Notes under the pieces: generated by a model | The model's input: only the letters and a program-made list of their open reading frames with translations | The model's database searches: none | What the model was told of the DNA's origin: nothing | Made by a program: the position numbers and the translations under genes | Shown: one piece after another, positions 35,216-43,936 of the stretch | Layout of the letters: each line of letters opens with the position of its first letter | Position numbering within the stretch: the stretch's first letter is position 1 | DNA from: Roseivirga echinicomitans | GTDB taxonomy: Bacteria > Bacteroidota > Bacteroidia > Cytophagales > Cyclobacteriaceae | Direction: 5' to 3' | Assembly (NCBI RefSeq): GCF_001592935.1 | Contig: NZ_LRDB01000002.1 | Coordinates: forward strand, 1 to 64,000 | DNA length: 64,000 bases

Positions 35216-35324
35216 CGGTAACTGGTGCTCACTTTGAGTGAGTACCTATTTTGTTATGCATTTCAAGTGCATTGTTTGTAAAAATGAAGTAAGACCAGTC
35301 CGTACTAAATTGCGAACTAGGGAG
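35216..35324 (+). repeat. 109-bp direct repeat, right copy
   Basis: Same orientation as the copy at 34693-34800, with identical ends (CGGTAACTGGTGCTC and TTGCGAACTAGGGAG). An internal stem CTCACT 35228-35233 / AGTGAG 35237-35242 is enclosed by GGTA/TACC; TGCA/TGCA pairs further on. It lies 27 bp after the end of the small membrane gene. Confidence 0.85.
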
Positions 35325-35370
35325 CTTCAGAGGAATATCAACAGGTGGTAATCAAAAAGAAAAATCAATC

Positions 35371-35868
35371 CTATTGTTTGATTGCTGCTAAAACCTCAAA
35401 GTGTTGGTTAGTCGTGATGTCCTTGATTTGAATAGCCTTTAAATCACTAGGAGGAAGACCATATTTTAAATGAGCCTCCCATACATATTCAATAAACCAT
35501 TCTGGTTCATTTCCCCAGCGATTTTCGTCTAATCTTCTTTTTAAGAAATCCTCTTTATCAATATTTAGGTAAATGGATTGGTCGATTAACGCATTGAGTT
35601 TGGCGTTGGCAAACACTAGAATACCCTCAATGATGACATAATCATAATGGTTTTTTGCTTGGGTAATGGCTTTGTGCCAAGCATTCCAGTCTATGGATTC
35701 TGGGAGCTCCCAGTTGGGCTGGTCTTTGATTTTCGGTAGTTGATCTTTGGGGAGTGCGTATTCGTCCTGATGGAGCACTGTGGCGTTCTTTAACTGAATC
35801 CCCAGCCAATCTGCCACGGTAGATTTACCTGATCTTGAAACTCCTCCTATGGCGATTACGGTAGACAT
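35371..35868 (-). CDS. P-loop kinase resembling nicotinamide riboside kinase / uridine kinase
   Basis: A 165-residue kinase. Walker A is GVSRSGKST (8-16). VLHQDEYALPKDQLPK is followed by WELPESIDWNAW, an arrangement like the eukaryotic nicotinamide riboside kinase (HQDDFFKP ... WDVLESLD), and YVIIEGILVF is Walker B. RRLDENRWG may be the lid. The frame is open to 35919, but the Met at 35868 starts the conserved STVIAIGGVSRSGKST, and the upstream sequence is a terminator. It would phosphorylate a nucleoside or nicotinamide riboside; nadE elsewhere in the window fits NAD metabolism only loosely. Confidence 0.75.
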   Translation of the reverse strand: MSTVIAIGGVSRSGKSTVADWLGIQLKNATVLHQDEYALPKDQLPKIKDQPNWELPESIDWNAWHKAITQAKNHYDYVIIEGILVFANAKLNALIDQSIYLNIDKEDFLKRRLDENRWGNEPEWFIEYVWEAHLKYGLPPSDLKAIQIKDITTNQHFEVLAAIKQ

Positions 35869-35882
35869 GGCTAAAAATAAAA

Positions 35883-35907
35883 AATCCGAACCTATAAGGC
35901 TCGGATT
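35883..35907 (-). terminator. Intrinsic terminator after pdhB
   Basis: AATCCGA 35883-35889 pairs with TCGGATT 35901-35907, with an inner CC/GG. On the minus strand it is followed by a T-rich run. It is 25 bp after the pdhB stop and before the kinase start. Confidence 0.7.
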
Positions 35908-35931
35908 CTTAAATATCATTTTTAAAAAAGA

Positions 35932-36909
35932 CTACTTATACATTACAGAATGTACTGCATCTAGCGTTCTTTTCACATTCGGTAGAATAACGTCTATCAA
36001 AGTTGGAGCATAAGGCAATGGTAAGTCCATGCTGTTTACCCTTTTGATTGGTGCATCTAAATAATCAAACGCATCTTTTTGTACGTTGAAAGCAATGTCT
36101 GTTGCCAATGAAGACAATGGCCATGCTTCTTCCACAATTACTAAACGGTTTGTTTTCTTCACCGACTTAATAATGGTAGGGTAATCTAAAGGTCGTACAG
36201 AACGAAGGTTGATTACCTCTGCACTAATTCCGTCTTTGGCCAATTCACCTGCTGCCTGGTGGGCTATTTTCATCATTTTACCGAAAGAAACCAAAGTGAC
36301 ATCAGTTCCTTCGCGCTCAATGTGGGCTTTACCAATTTCTAAAACGTATTCTTCTTCAGGCACTTCGCCTTTTTCGCCATACATTACTTCCGACTCCATA
36401 AAGATGACAGGGTCGCTATCGCGAATGGCGGCTTTTAACAAACCTTTGGCATCGTAAGGAGTAGAAGGAACCACCACTTTCAATCCTGGTGTGTTTGCAT
36501 ACCAGTTCTCAAAGTTTTGAGAGTGCTGAGAGCTCAACATACCTGCGTTTCCTGTAGGTCCTCTAAATACGATAGGAACGGAGTATTGTCCGCCAGACAT
36601 CGACATCATTTTAGCAGCTGAGTTAATCACTTGATCAATGGCTACCAATGAGAAGTTGAAGGTCATAAATTCGATGATTGGCTTAAGACCGTTCATCGCG
36701 GCACCAACACCAATTCCTGCGAACCCTAGTTCCGCAATAGGGGTGTCGATTACTCTCTCTGGGCCAAACTCGTCTAACATACCTTGGCTCACTTTGTAAG
36801 CACCATTATACTCAGCCACTTCTTCTCCCATAAGAAAGATTTTATCATCTATTCTCATTTCCTCAGACATGGCTTCTCTCAGGGCTTCACGAAACTGTAT
36901 TTCTCTCAT
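35932..36909 (-). CDS. pdhB: Pyruvate dehydrogenase E1 component, beta subunit
   Basis: A 325-residue transketolase-like E1-beta subunit. It starts MREIQFREALREAMSEEMR and has the FLMGEEVAEYNGAYKVSQGM motif with the catalytic Glu, RVIDTPIAELGFAGIGVGAA, and the C-terminal RLVIVEEAWPLSSLATDI. With an alpha subunit it decarboxylates pyruvate using thiamine diphosphate and acetylates lipoyl-E2. No alpha-subunit or E2 gene is adjacent, so the other components lie elsewhere, as is common in Bacteroidota. Terminators flank it on both sides, so it is a monocistronic gene. Confidence 0.93.
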   Translation of the reverse strand: MREIQFREALREAMSEEMRIDDKIFLMGEEVAEYNGAYKVSQGMLDEFGPERVIDTPIAELGFAGIGVGAAMNGLKPIIEFMTFNFSLVAIDQVINSAAKMMSMSGGQYSVPIVFRGPTGNAGMLSSQHSQNFENWYANTPGLKVVVPSTPYDAKGLLKAAIRDSDPVIFMESEVMYGEKGEVPEEEYVLEIGKAHIEREGTDVTLVSFGKMMKIAHQAAGELAKDGISAEVINLRSVRPLDYPTIIKSVKKTNRLVIVEEAWPLSSLATDIAFNVQKDAFDYLDAPIKRVNSMDLPLPYAPTLIDVILPNVKRTLDAVHSVMYK

Positions 36910-36995
36910 TCATCTAGGGGTTAATGGCCGTAAAAATAAACATTCAGTACTCAATTCACAAAGAAAGATTGACAAGAGTAATGAGCATAAAAAAA

Positions 36996-37019
36996 GGCTC
37001 TGAATTTGCATCCAGAGCC
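36996..37019 (-). terminator. Intrinsic terminator after the OmpA-TPR lipoprotein gene
   Basis: GGCTCTG 36996-37002 pairs with CAGAGCC 37013-37019, with a 10-nt loop. On the minus strand the stem is followed by TTTTTT. It lies 25 bp past the stop of the 37044 gene. Confidence 0.75.
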
Positions 37020-37043
37020 CTTTATTAAGTTTTTTTTGTTCGA

Positions 37044-38837
37044 TTACTTCAAGATATCGATAAATGCTTGAGTACCACTGAACTCTCTGAACTCTAAATC
37101 AGATAATGCTTTAGCTTTCAATGAAGCGTCTGCGTTTACTGCATTTCTCAAGTTTTCGATTACTTTGTTCTCGTTTCCTTGACGAGCAGCAGCAACTGCG
37201 GCTAAGTAATGAGCCCATACAAATGCTCTGTCGTTAGAGATTACAGTTTCGAAAGTTGACTGTGCACTTCTGAAATCTTTTTTCAAGAACTGAACCATAC
37301 CTTTGTTGTATTGGTCAACTGAACGGTTAGTAGCATTGTTCAATGAGCTTGAAGCTGCATCGTAGTTACCCATTCTAATTTCAACAGCACCTTTAGCGCC
37401 ATTAACACCTTGTCTAACATCGTTACCTGGGTTCATGGTTAATGCTTTGTTTAAAGCATCAAGAGCCGCTTGGTTGTTGTTTTGCATAGCTTGTGCCATT
37501 CCTAGGTTTGCTTGCGCTTGAACGTTAGCATTCTTTTGATTAGAAATTTCGAAATGATTGATTGCATCTCTCAACATGTTGGTTTTTTCTCTTCCAGAAG
37601 CAGCCATTGCCATTTCCATTGTTACAGCACCTAAGTTGTTATGAACCGCCCAAGTATCGTTCTTCTTAGCCGCAGCTTCGTAGATTGACTTTTTTTCTTC
37701 CAAAGAAGGAGAGAAAGAAGCAGCATAAGCCAATTCTTCACCCGAAAGTTGGTCAGCTGACCCTCTTCCTTGTGCAATAGATTTTGCTAAAGTGATAATC
37801 TCTTCTCTTGATTTCTTAGGCTTGATAGTTAAAACTTCAGTTTTAGCTGTTCTCAGTTGAGGATAGATGTCTTTGAATACTTGCTTGTAAGTACTCAATT
37901 TCTGAAGTTGTTTTTCTTTTTGTTCGAAAGAACCTGAACCATTGATGATGTTAGTCCAGTCTGATTTTTGAGCAGAAGAGATACCATTATAGCTAGAAAG
38001 CATAGCTTTCAAATCATTCCAATCATCAATAACTGGCTTAGTAATGAATCTAATTTGACTAGCCATTCCTTGGTAGTCATATTTGTCCATTTGCTCTCTG
38101 TACCATGTTTCGATGGCTACAGCTCTTTCTTTTGCTAAGTCAGCATTAATTCTGTCTTTACCTTCTGGTGAGTGAGTTCCAGTAATGGATACTGTTTTCG
38201 TTGCGTTTTTCTCTGCGATATAGGCAGCGAATCTTGAGCCTCTATCACTATTTTTCTCTACTGGTCTTAGAACCGATCTTCCTTGCTCGAAAAAGAACTC
38301 TACGTTAGTAGGGATTAGTTCTTCTTGGTCGTTATAACCATGAGGAGCATATGAAGCAAAGTAAGAAGATTGAACCAAAGTAGAAGTTGTGATCAAACCT
38401 TCAGCAATGATAAGTTTTTCAGATTCTACAAAGTTTCCAGTTTTAGGGTTTGATGCAACTCCTTGAACTAAGAGGTTTCCGCGAGACATAGCAGGGTCGT
38501 ATGCGAAAGTATAGTCCTTCGTTACCTTTGGTTGCTCAGTAGCAGCGTTAGGGTAGTCTTTTTCGTTGAAAACAACTGGAGCCAATTGTTTCTCTTGACT
38601 TCCGTATTGATAATACGTATTGAGTGTGTATACTTTTTTACGTTTTAACATCTTCACAGGCAGGTTTGCCGACATTGTGAATTTCACTTCGTTCCCGTGA
38701 ACTTCCAATGGAGTTGGCTCAACTGTAAGTCCCTGGTCTTTAGACATTCTTGCCATTTTGCTTAATGCGCAACCAGACATTGATAAGATACCAAGTATCA
38801 AGAATGGAAAAAATAGTTTAGCTGTTTGGGTTTTCAT
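37044..38837 (-). CDS. OmpA-like and TPR lipoprotein
   Basis: A 597-residue outer-membrane lipoprotein (signal FFPFLILGILSMSGC, Cys22). Residues about 35-180 form a beta-rich domain. Residues about 185-270 are OmpA-like (VEFFFEQGRSVLRP, then TGTHSPEGKDRINADLAKERA), the peptidoglycan-binding fold. The last ~250 residues are TPR helices (LSYAASFSPS, WAVHNNLGAV, AQANLGMAQAM, YNKGMVQFLKKDFRSAQ). The usual order in gliding/T9SS proteins such as PorE is TPR first and OmpA last; here it is reversed. It likely tethers the outer membrane to peptidoglycan. Its own terminator shows it is monocistronic. Confidence 0.8.
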   Translation of the reverse strand: MKTQTAKLFFPFLILGILSMSGCALSKMARMSKDQGLTVEPTPLEVHGNEVKFTMSANLPVKMLKRKKVYTLNTYYQYGSQEKQLAPVVFNEKDYPNAATEQPKVTKDYTFAYDPAMSRGNLLVQGVASNPKTGNFVESEKLIIAEGLITTSTLVQSSYFASYAPHGYNDQEELIPTNVEFFFEQGRSVLRPVEKNSDRGSRFAAYIAEKNATKTVSITGTHSPEGKDRINADLAKERAVAIETWYREQMDKYDYQGMASQIRFITKPVIDDWNDLKAMLSSYNGISSAQKSDWTNIINGSGSFEQKEKQLQKLSTYKQVFKDIYPQLRTAKTEVLTIKPKKSREEIITLAKSIAQGRGSADQLSGEELAYAASFSPSLEEKKSIYEAAAKKNDTWAVHNNLGAVTMEMAMAASGREKTNMLRDAINHFEISNQKNANVQAQANLGMAQAMQNNNQAALDALNKALTMNPGNDVRQGVNGAKGAVEIRMGNYDAASSSLNNATNRSVDQYNKGMVQFLKKDFRSAQSTFETVISNDRAFVWAHYLAAVAAARQGNENKVIENLRNAVNADASLKAKALSDLEFREFSGTQAFIDILK

Positions 38838-38963
38838 ATTATTTTAAATTGATTTAGAACAGTATAGCCTTAAATTTAGGATTGCAAGTTTAATAAAATT
38901 TTAATGGATTCCGATTTTAAGCTTTAATAAATTGTTTTGTAAATTTGTTGTAATATTTGTTCA

Positions 38964-39182
38964 ATGGAAAGAATTCAACGGTTTTTCGAAAGTCAAGCTT
39001 ATGGTGTTTGTACCAAATTAGGCGAGAAGCTCAATTTGTCAGCTTCCTCTATTCGCTTGTTCTTTATATATGCCTCCTTTATCACCTTTGGTTCGCCATT
39101 GCTTGTTTACTTAGGACTCGCTTATATTATTAATTTTCGCAAGCATTTACGGAGAAAACAAAATCCGGTTTGGTATAACTAA
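38964..39182 (+). CDS. PspC domain protein
   Basis: A 72-residue protein of the PspC type: a short amphipathic start (ERIQRFFESQAYGVCTKLGEKLNLSASSIRLFF) followed by one membrane helix (YASFITFGSPLLVYLGLAYIINF) and a basic C terminus. Related phage-shock or stress proteins sit in the membrane and modulate envelope stress regulation. It has no PspA-like partner nearby. It ends with a four-base overlap against the convergent glycosyltransferase gene. Confidence 0.8.
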   Translation: MERIQRFFESQAYGVCTKLGEKLNLSASSIRLFFIYASFITFGSPLLVYLGLAYIINFRKHLRRKQNPVWYN

Positions 39183-40186
39183 AAATTTATTTTTCGATAG
39201 GTTTTCTTCTGTTTGATAAAGTAATCCCAAATTACTAACCCGTTATACCGAGGATTGTTTTGAGATATTCTAATTGAAGATTTTCGCTTTCTTATTTGGC
39301 GCGGAATGGATCTCATAAAATCGAAATGAGCCCTGATGATGGCAAGCCCATGAGGGAGTCCACTCAGTACAGAGAATTGGGCAATGGCCAGCCAATCCAA
39401 GAACAAACGAACCGGAAATTTCCAAAAAAAATCAGCAGTGTTTTCGTTCTTTAAAAGGATGGTTAATCCGTTTCTGAAGTTTAAATAAGTTTTTCTCGGG
39501 CTCGATTTGTCTAGCGTTCCTCCTCCCAAATGGTAAACCACACTTTCTGGACATACCTTTACTTTATAGCCTAAATTCCAAAAACGCCAGCAGAGATCGA
39601 TTTCCTCCATGTGGGCAAAGAAGTCTTCGTCTAAACCGCCAGCCTCAAAATAGGCCGACCGTCTTACGAAAAGAGAAGCTCCTGAAGCCCAAAAAACATC
39701 TTGGGTTTCTTGATATTGGTTTTTATCTTCCTCTATAGTATGAAACACTCTTCCTCTGCAAAAAGGATAACCAAGAATGTCTAAGTATCCACCAGATGCC
39801 CCTGCGTATTCGAAATGAGTTTTTTTCTTTAGGTCAAGAATTTTAGGTTGAACTGCGGCCAGATTACTATCAGACTCCATTAGTTCCAATATCGGCTCGA
39901 TCCAGCCTTCTGTTACCTGAACATCTGTATTGAGCAGTACCACAAACTCATGTTCTAACTCCTTTAGGGCTTTATTATAACCACCGCAAAATCCGTGATT
40001 TTCAGCATAGGAAATTATTCTAACGGTAGGGTAGTTGCTCTTTAGGAATTGAAGCGTATCATCTGATGAGCCGTTATCGATTACAACGATATCATAACCG
40101 GTGCTGAATTGAACAACGGATGGCAGGAAGTTTTCTAGATGAGTTTTGCCGTTGTAATTAAGTAAGGCAACTGATATTTTTGACAT
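39179..40186 (-). CDS. Glycosyltransferase family 2 protein
   Basis: A 335-residue GT-A enzyme. VALLNYNGKTHLENFL begins the nucleotide-binding fold, VVIDNGSSDDTLQFLK is the donor loop, VVLLNTDVQVTEGWI holds the DxD-like NTD, and the FFAHMEEIDLCWRFWNLGYKV segment contains the ED catalytic-base region of rhamnosyl/hexosyltransferases. The C terminus has a membrane-associated hydrophobic region (RLFLDWLAIAQFSVLSGLPHG). It starts one base after ybaB, so both are cotranscribed. The acceptor is unknown. Confidence 0.88.
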   Translation of the reverse strand: MSKISVALLNYNGKTHLENFLPSVVQFSTGYDIVVIDNGSSDDTLQFLKSNYPTVRIISYAENHGFCGGYNKALKELEHEFVVLLNTDVQVTEGWIEPILELMESDSNLAAVQPKILDLKKKTHFEYAGASGGYLDILGYPFCRGRVFHTIEEDKNQYQETQDVFWASGASLFVRRSAYFEAGGLDEDFFAHMEEIDLCWRFWNLGYKVKVCPESVVYHLGGGTLDKSSPRKTYLNFRNGLTILLKNENTADFFWKFPVRLFLDWLAIAQFSVLSGLPHGLAIIRAHFDFMRSIPRQIRKRKSSIRISQNNPRYNGLVIWDYFIKQKKTYRKINF

Positions 40187-40518
40187 TAGAACATATTGCC
40201 TAGGTCCATTCCTGGGATATTGGGCATAATACCCTCGGTACTTTTTCTGATTTCTTCTTTAGCACTTATGTCTGCCTTTTCAAGGGCATTGTTAATGGCG
40301 GCTACAGTAAGGTCTTGCACAGTTTCTTTGTCTTCTTTGCTCATTAAGGCCTCATCAATTTCGATTGAGATGACTTCCTTTTTACCATTGACAGTGGCCT
40401 TTACCATTCCGGCACCTGCCTCGCCTGTTTCATGGATGTACTCTAGCTTGTCCTGGGCTTCCTTCATTTTGGACTGCATCTCCTTTACCTTGCCCATCAT
40501 TTTCATCATATCGAACAT
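40186..40518 (-). CDS. ybaB: YbaB/EbfC nucleoid-associated protein
   Basis: A 110-residue DNA-binding protein. The coiled-coil helix MMGKVKEMQSKMKEAQDKLE leads into the core strand-turn (GMVKATVNGKKEVISIEID) and the C-terminal helix (LVAAINNALEKADISAKEEI variant). YbaB dimers bind DNA and shape the nucleoid. It sits 24 bp downstream of the T9SS cargo gene and overlaps the GT2 gene by one base. Confidence 0.93.
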   Translation of the reverse strand: MFDMMKMMGKVKEMQSKMKEAQDKLEYIHETGEAGAGMVKATVNGKKEVISIEIDEALMSKEDKETVQDLTVAAINNALEKADISAKEEIRKSTEGIMPNIPGMDLGNMF

Positions 40519-40542
40519 AAGCTTGTTATTTTTTACCCAAAA

Positions 40543-42321
40543 CTATCGAATTAATACTAAAGTTCCGGTCTGTTGAATGGTGGTATTTCCTGCATCTTGA
40601 AACGAAACGCGGTAGGCGTAGCCGCCTATACTGGCTGGTGTACCATTATAATTGCCATCCCAACCAATATTTGGGTTGGTTGTGTTGAAAATCAAATTGC
40701 CCCAACGATCGAAAATCTGCATTTGGAAGTTGACGAATATGCCATCGCCAACCGTAAAGGTGTCATTTTTGCCGTCTCCGTTGGGGGTGAAGGCATTTGG
40801 TAATCGAATTGTGCCAATGGAAAGCGGGAAACAGAACTCGGAACTCATTTCTGAAATATTTCCGCAGTCGTCTTCATAGGCTACTGTATAGCAAAGCTCT
40901 AATTGCCCTGACCTTAAATTAGTATCCGTAAAATCGGAGGTTGTCGATGTTCCAATAGCACTAAAGGTATCGTCTGGATTCTTTTTATAAATGCTATAAC
41001 TGGCAGCGTTTACTGGGGCCTCATCAAAGTCGAGTTTAAAAGTTGCGTTTACTAACTCTCCTTCCATATTTTGAATGGCTGGAGGGCTGAGGGTTCCGCT
41101 TAAGTCTGGAATAATGATTACACTCTTGGAAGTAGCTGTTCCAAAGGTGGCTTCGAAATAATAGTTTTCCACCAATGTGCAATTGCTTAGCAGACGCTGC
41201 ACTGTGCCTAGGCTTGTAGTGAATGTTTCCTGAGGACTATTGTTTTCATAAAACTGAATTTGTGTGAGACCATTTGTGTTGGAGGCAAAATCAAAATCAA
41301 TTTGAATATCTGAGTTTACATAGGCAGCACTGGATTGAGCAGCTACGGAATAAATGGTTTCTGAAGGAACAGCATTCGCATTACAACGATCTGCACTTTC
41401 AATTTTAACGGCATACACGGTATTGATGAAATCGAAATTTCTGTTGGTGTAAGTGAAGTCTCTAGGATTTGTATTGGGGTCTAAAGTAATGACGTCAGTT
41501 TGACTTCCATCTTCGGACTCAATCGTTAATGTGTGTACAATTCTACTGTCCAAGCTTTCATAATTGATGTCGACCATGGTGGCATCCAAGACTTCAAGGC
41601 TATTGATGACTGGAGTGGGGGAGCTGTCAAGCGTGCTAATTGATTTTATGTTTTCAGAACAGTTCGTAGGATTCCCAGAAGCAAGCCCTTGTACGGAAAT
41701 ATCGTAATCCCCAGCTACACCGTAGGTGTAGGTCAATTCGTTTGAGCCAGCTTTATCTACAGTTTGAGTAGGACCTCCATCACCAAAGTCAACAGCGTAG
41801 CTGTCGTAGCTGTCTTGGTTAAAAACTAGCTCTATAAACACTTCATTATTGGCGCAGGCAAATACATTGTAGGTGGGTTCAATGGTTTCTATGACCGTGA
41901 CTTTAAGATAGCTTACTTTGCTACCATTAGGTTGAGTACCATTAAGTTGGATAATGTAATATGTGCCTGGAGTATTATAGGTAAAGGTTTTGCTTCCTAT
42001 ATAATCATTTGCTTGGTCGTCATTTGGATCCCCGTCATCAACACAGGCGCCAGGGTTTGATTGATAGTCTGTACTACATGTAGAGGGGTCAAGTATGTTG
42101 TCATAAAAATATGATATAGATCCGCCAGGATTGCCGCCAATAGCTTCATTTACAATGTTAACAGTAAAAGGAGCGCAACCCGAAATCTCGTCCGCTTCGA
42201 AATTACCATTTGGGAGGCTCGAATTTTGGGAGAATGACCTGTTTGGAAACACAAAAAGCAATAAAATCAAGACACCAATAGGCGTAATGAATTTTGAAAG
42301 TGCTTTTGAGTCAATATTCAA
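40543..42321 (-). CDS. Secreted protein with T9SS type B C-terminal sorting domain
   Basis: A 592-residue exported protein. It has an N-terminal signal (FITPIGVLILLLFVFPNRSFSQ). PKD-like beta-sandwich regions follow (SNELTYTYGVAGDYDISVQG around 200). The C-terminal ~85 residues are the gliding-motility/T9SS type B domain: IRLPNAFTPNGDGKNDTFTV, FVNFQMQIFDRWGNLIFNT, GWDGNYNGTPASIGGYAYRVSF and the final TGTLVLIR. The protein should be exported by Sec, cross the outer membrane through the type IX system, and be attached at the cell surface. Adhesin-like PKD domains suggest a surface or matrix role, but no catalytic domain is seen. Confidence 0.88.
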   Translation of the reverse strand: MNIDSKALSKFITPIGVLILLLFVFPNRSFSQNSSLPNGNFEADEISGCAPFTVNIVNEAIGGNPGGSISYFYDNILDPSTCSTDYQSNPGACVDDGDPNDDQANDYIGSKTFTYNTPGTYYIIQLNGTQPNGSKVSYLKVTVIETIEPTYNVFACANNEVFIELVFNQDSYDSYAVDFGDGGPTQTVDKAGSNELTYTYGVAGDYDISVQGLASGNPTNCSENIKSISTLDSSPTPVINSLEVLDATMVDINYESLDSRIVHTLTIESEDGSQTDVITLDPNTNPRDFTYTNRNFDFINTVYAVKIESADRCNANAVPSETIYSVAAQSSAAYVNSDIQIDFDFASNTNGLTQIQFYENNSPQETFTTSLGTVQRLLSNCTLVENYYFEATFGTATSKSVIIIPDLSGTLSPPAIQNMEGELVNATFKLDFDEAPVNAASYSIYKKNPDDTFSAIGTSTTSDFTDTNLRSGQLELCYTVAYEDDCGNISEMSSEFCFPLSIGTIRLPNAFTPNGDGKNDTFTVGDGIFVNFQMQIFDRWGNLIFNTTNPNIGWDGNYNGTPASIGGYAYRVSFQDAGNTTIQQTGTLVLIR

Positions 42322-42408
42322 TTCGGGTGCTAATTTGATTTCGCTTCTTGATTAACGGTACATTATCGCGAAACTTATTTAAAAAGTCGGCTTTGCTGTT
42401 CTTTACAT

Positions 42409-43779
42409 TTACTGCGTGGCTAGGAAATCTATAAGTTCAAGCAAAGTCTGTTTGTGTTGTTCACCGCTCTCCATATTTTTCACCGTGTATATATTGGTGT
42501 CTATTTCTTCTTGACCCACCATAACTACAAAAGGTATATTTTTCTTGTCGGCATAACCCAATTGCTTTTTCATCTTGGCCGGTTCAGGATAGACTTCACA
42601 ATTGATATTGTTGTTCCGCAACCGCGAAGAAAGGCCTAAAGCATGCCCCAAACAAGATTCGTCAAAATTGGTAATCATCACTTTTGTGTTCCCCAATTGA
42701 TTTGAAGGGAATAGGTTGAGTTCGTCCAATACATCATAAATCCTGTCCACGCCAAAAGAAATACCTACTCCCGAAACGCCTTCTAAGCCAAAAACACCAG
42801 TAAGGTTGTCATATCGACCGCCAGCGGTGATGGTCCCCATCTTTACAGAAGTGGGCTTTACCTCGTATATGATCCCTGTATAGTAAGAAAGGCCACGGGC
42901 CAAGGTAAGGTCGAAGTGAATTTTATCATGAGCAACCCCCAAACTGGTCATGTGTTTCAAAGTAGTTTCAACTTCATTTAAACCTTCTAATCCTGCTGCT
43001 GAGCCAATAAATACTTTTCTCAGGGTTTCGATTTTATCAGTATTGCTTTCTTCAATTTCAAGAATGGCTGTGAGTCGGTCAAGTCCAGACTGAGGAATGC
43101 CTAGCTGTGACATTTCTCCCAACATTTTTTCTAGACCGATTTTATCTAGCTTATCTAAAATAACACAGAAGGCTGAAAATTTGTCTGTAGCACCAATTAC
43201 ATCAGCCAAACCTTCAAGTATTTTTCGGCTACTAATAGAAACCTGGTAATCCTTAAGTTCCAGTTCGCAGAAAATTTCATTCACCATGGCCATCAGTTCT
43301 GCTTCGCAAACCAATGAATTGGTACCAATAATATCCGCATCGCACTGATAGAATTCTCTGTATCGACCTTTCTGAGGTCTGTCGGCACGCCAAACTGGCT
43401 GAACCTGATAACGCTTAAAAGGAAAAGTAATGTCGTTTTGGTTCATTACTACGTAGCGAGCAAAGGGCACAGTAAGGTCGTATTTCAATCCTTTTTCTGT
43501 TATTTTCTTACTGAGTTCTTTGGCTCCAGCTTCAAAATCAGTGGAATCAGTTTTTGAGAGGAAATCACCAGAATTTAAAATCTTGAATAAGAGTTGGTCG
43601 CCTTCATCACCATACTTCCCCGTTAGGGTGTTAAGGTTTTCAATAGCGGGTGTCTCTAATGGCATGAAGCCATATTTTTTAAAAACGCCTTTTATTGTAT
43701 CGAGAAGATAATTTCTGCGGAACATTTGCTCCGGTCCGAAATCACGAACGCCTTTAGGTAATGAAGGTTTTTGAGCCAT
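42409..43779 (-). CDS. hisS: Histidyl-tRNA synthetase
   Basis: A 456-residue class II synthetase that charges tRNA-His. Motif 1 is in the ETPAIENLNTLTGKYGDEGDQLLFK region; motif 2 is FYQCDADIIG with the PQKGRYREF loop. The histidine-specific loop LARGLSYYTGIIYEV and AGGRYDNLTGVFG are present. The C-terminal anticodon-binding domain (TKVMITNFDESCLGHALGLS ... VVMVGQEEIDTN) is complete. A -7 element (TAGTTTTG on the minus strand, 43807-43800) lies just upstream. Confidence 0.97.
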   Translation of the reverse strand: MAQKPSLPKGVRDFGPEQMFRRNYLLDTIKGVFKKYGFMPLETPAIENLNTLTGKYGDEGDQLLFKILNSGDFLSKTDSTDFEAGAKELSKKITEKGLKYDLTVPFARYVVMNQNDITFPFKRYQVQPVWRADRPQKGRYREFYQCDADIIGTNSLVCEAELMAMVNEIFCELELKDYQVSISSRKILEGLADVIGATDKFSAFCVILDKLDKIGLEKMLGEMSQLGIPQSGLDRLTAILEIEESNTDKIETLRKVFIGSAAGLEGLNEVETTLKHMTSLGVAHDKIHFDLTLARGLSYYTGIIYEVKPTSVKMGTITAGGRYDNLTGVFGLEGVSGVGISFGVDRIYDVLDELNLFPSNQLGNTKVMITNFDESCLGHALGLSSRLRNNNINCEVYPEPAKMKKQLGYADKKNIPFVVMVGQEEIDTNIYTVKNMESGEQHKQTLLELIDFLATQ

Positions 43780-43799
43780 TCTTGTTGGTTTTAATCATA

Positions 43800-43807
43800 C
43801 AAAACTA
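43800..43807 (-). promoter_or_regulatory. Putative -7 element (TAGTTTTG) of hisS
   Basis: Minus-strand TAGTTTTG matches TAnnTTTG and lies 20 bp before the hisS ATG. No clear -33 TTG at 19-20 nt. Confidence 0.35.
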
Positions 43808-43903
43808 CTAAACACAGGGCTAATCTGATTGTTCTTGAAGAGAATATTGAAAACTAATGTGAATTTTATTTCGCTAGGGGTTTATAAATTGTATTCAAAC
43901 TCC

Positions 43904-43911
43904 TATCTTTG
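43904..43911 (+). promoter_or_regulatory. Bacteroidota -7 element (TATCTTTG) for the small basic protein gene
   Basis: TATCTTTG is an exact match to the -7 consensus; it is 25 bp upstream of the ATG at 43937. A TTG at 43889-43891 is too close to be the -33 box, so the upstream half is weak. Confidence 0.5.
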
Positions 43912-43936
43912 CACCTCATTTCGAACAAGGACTATC

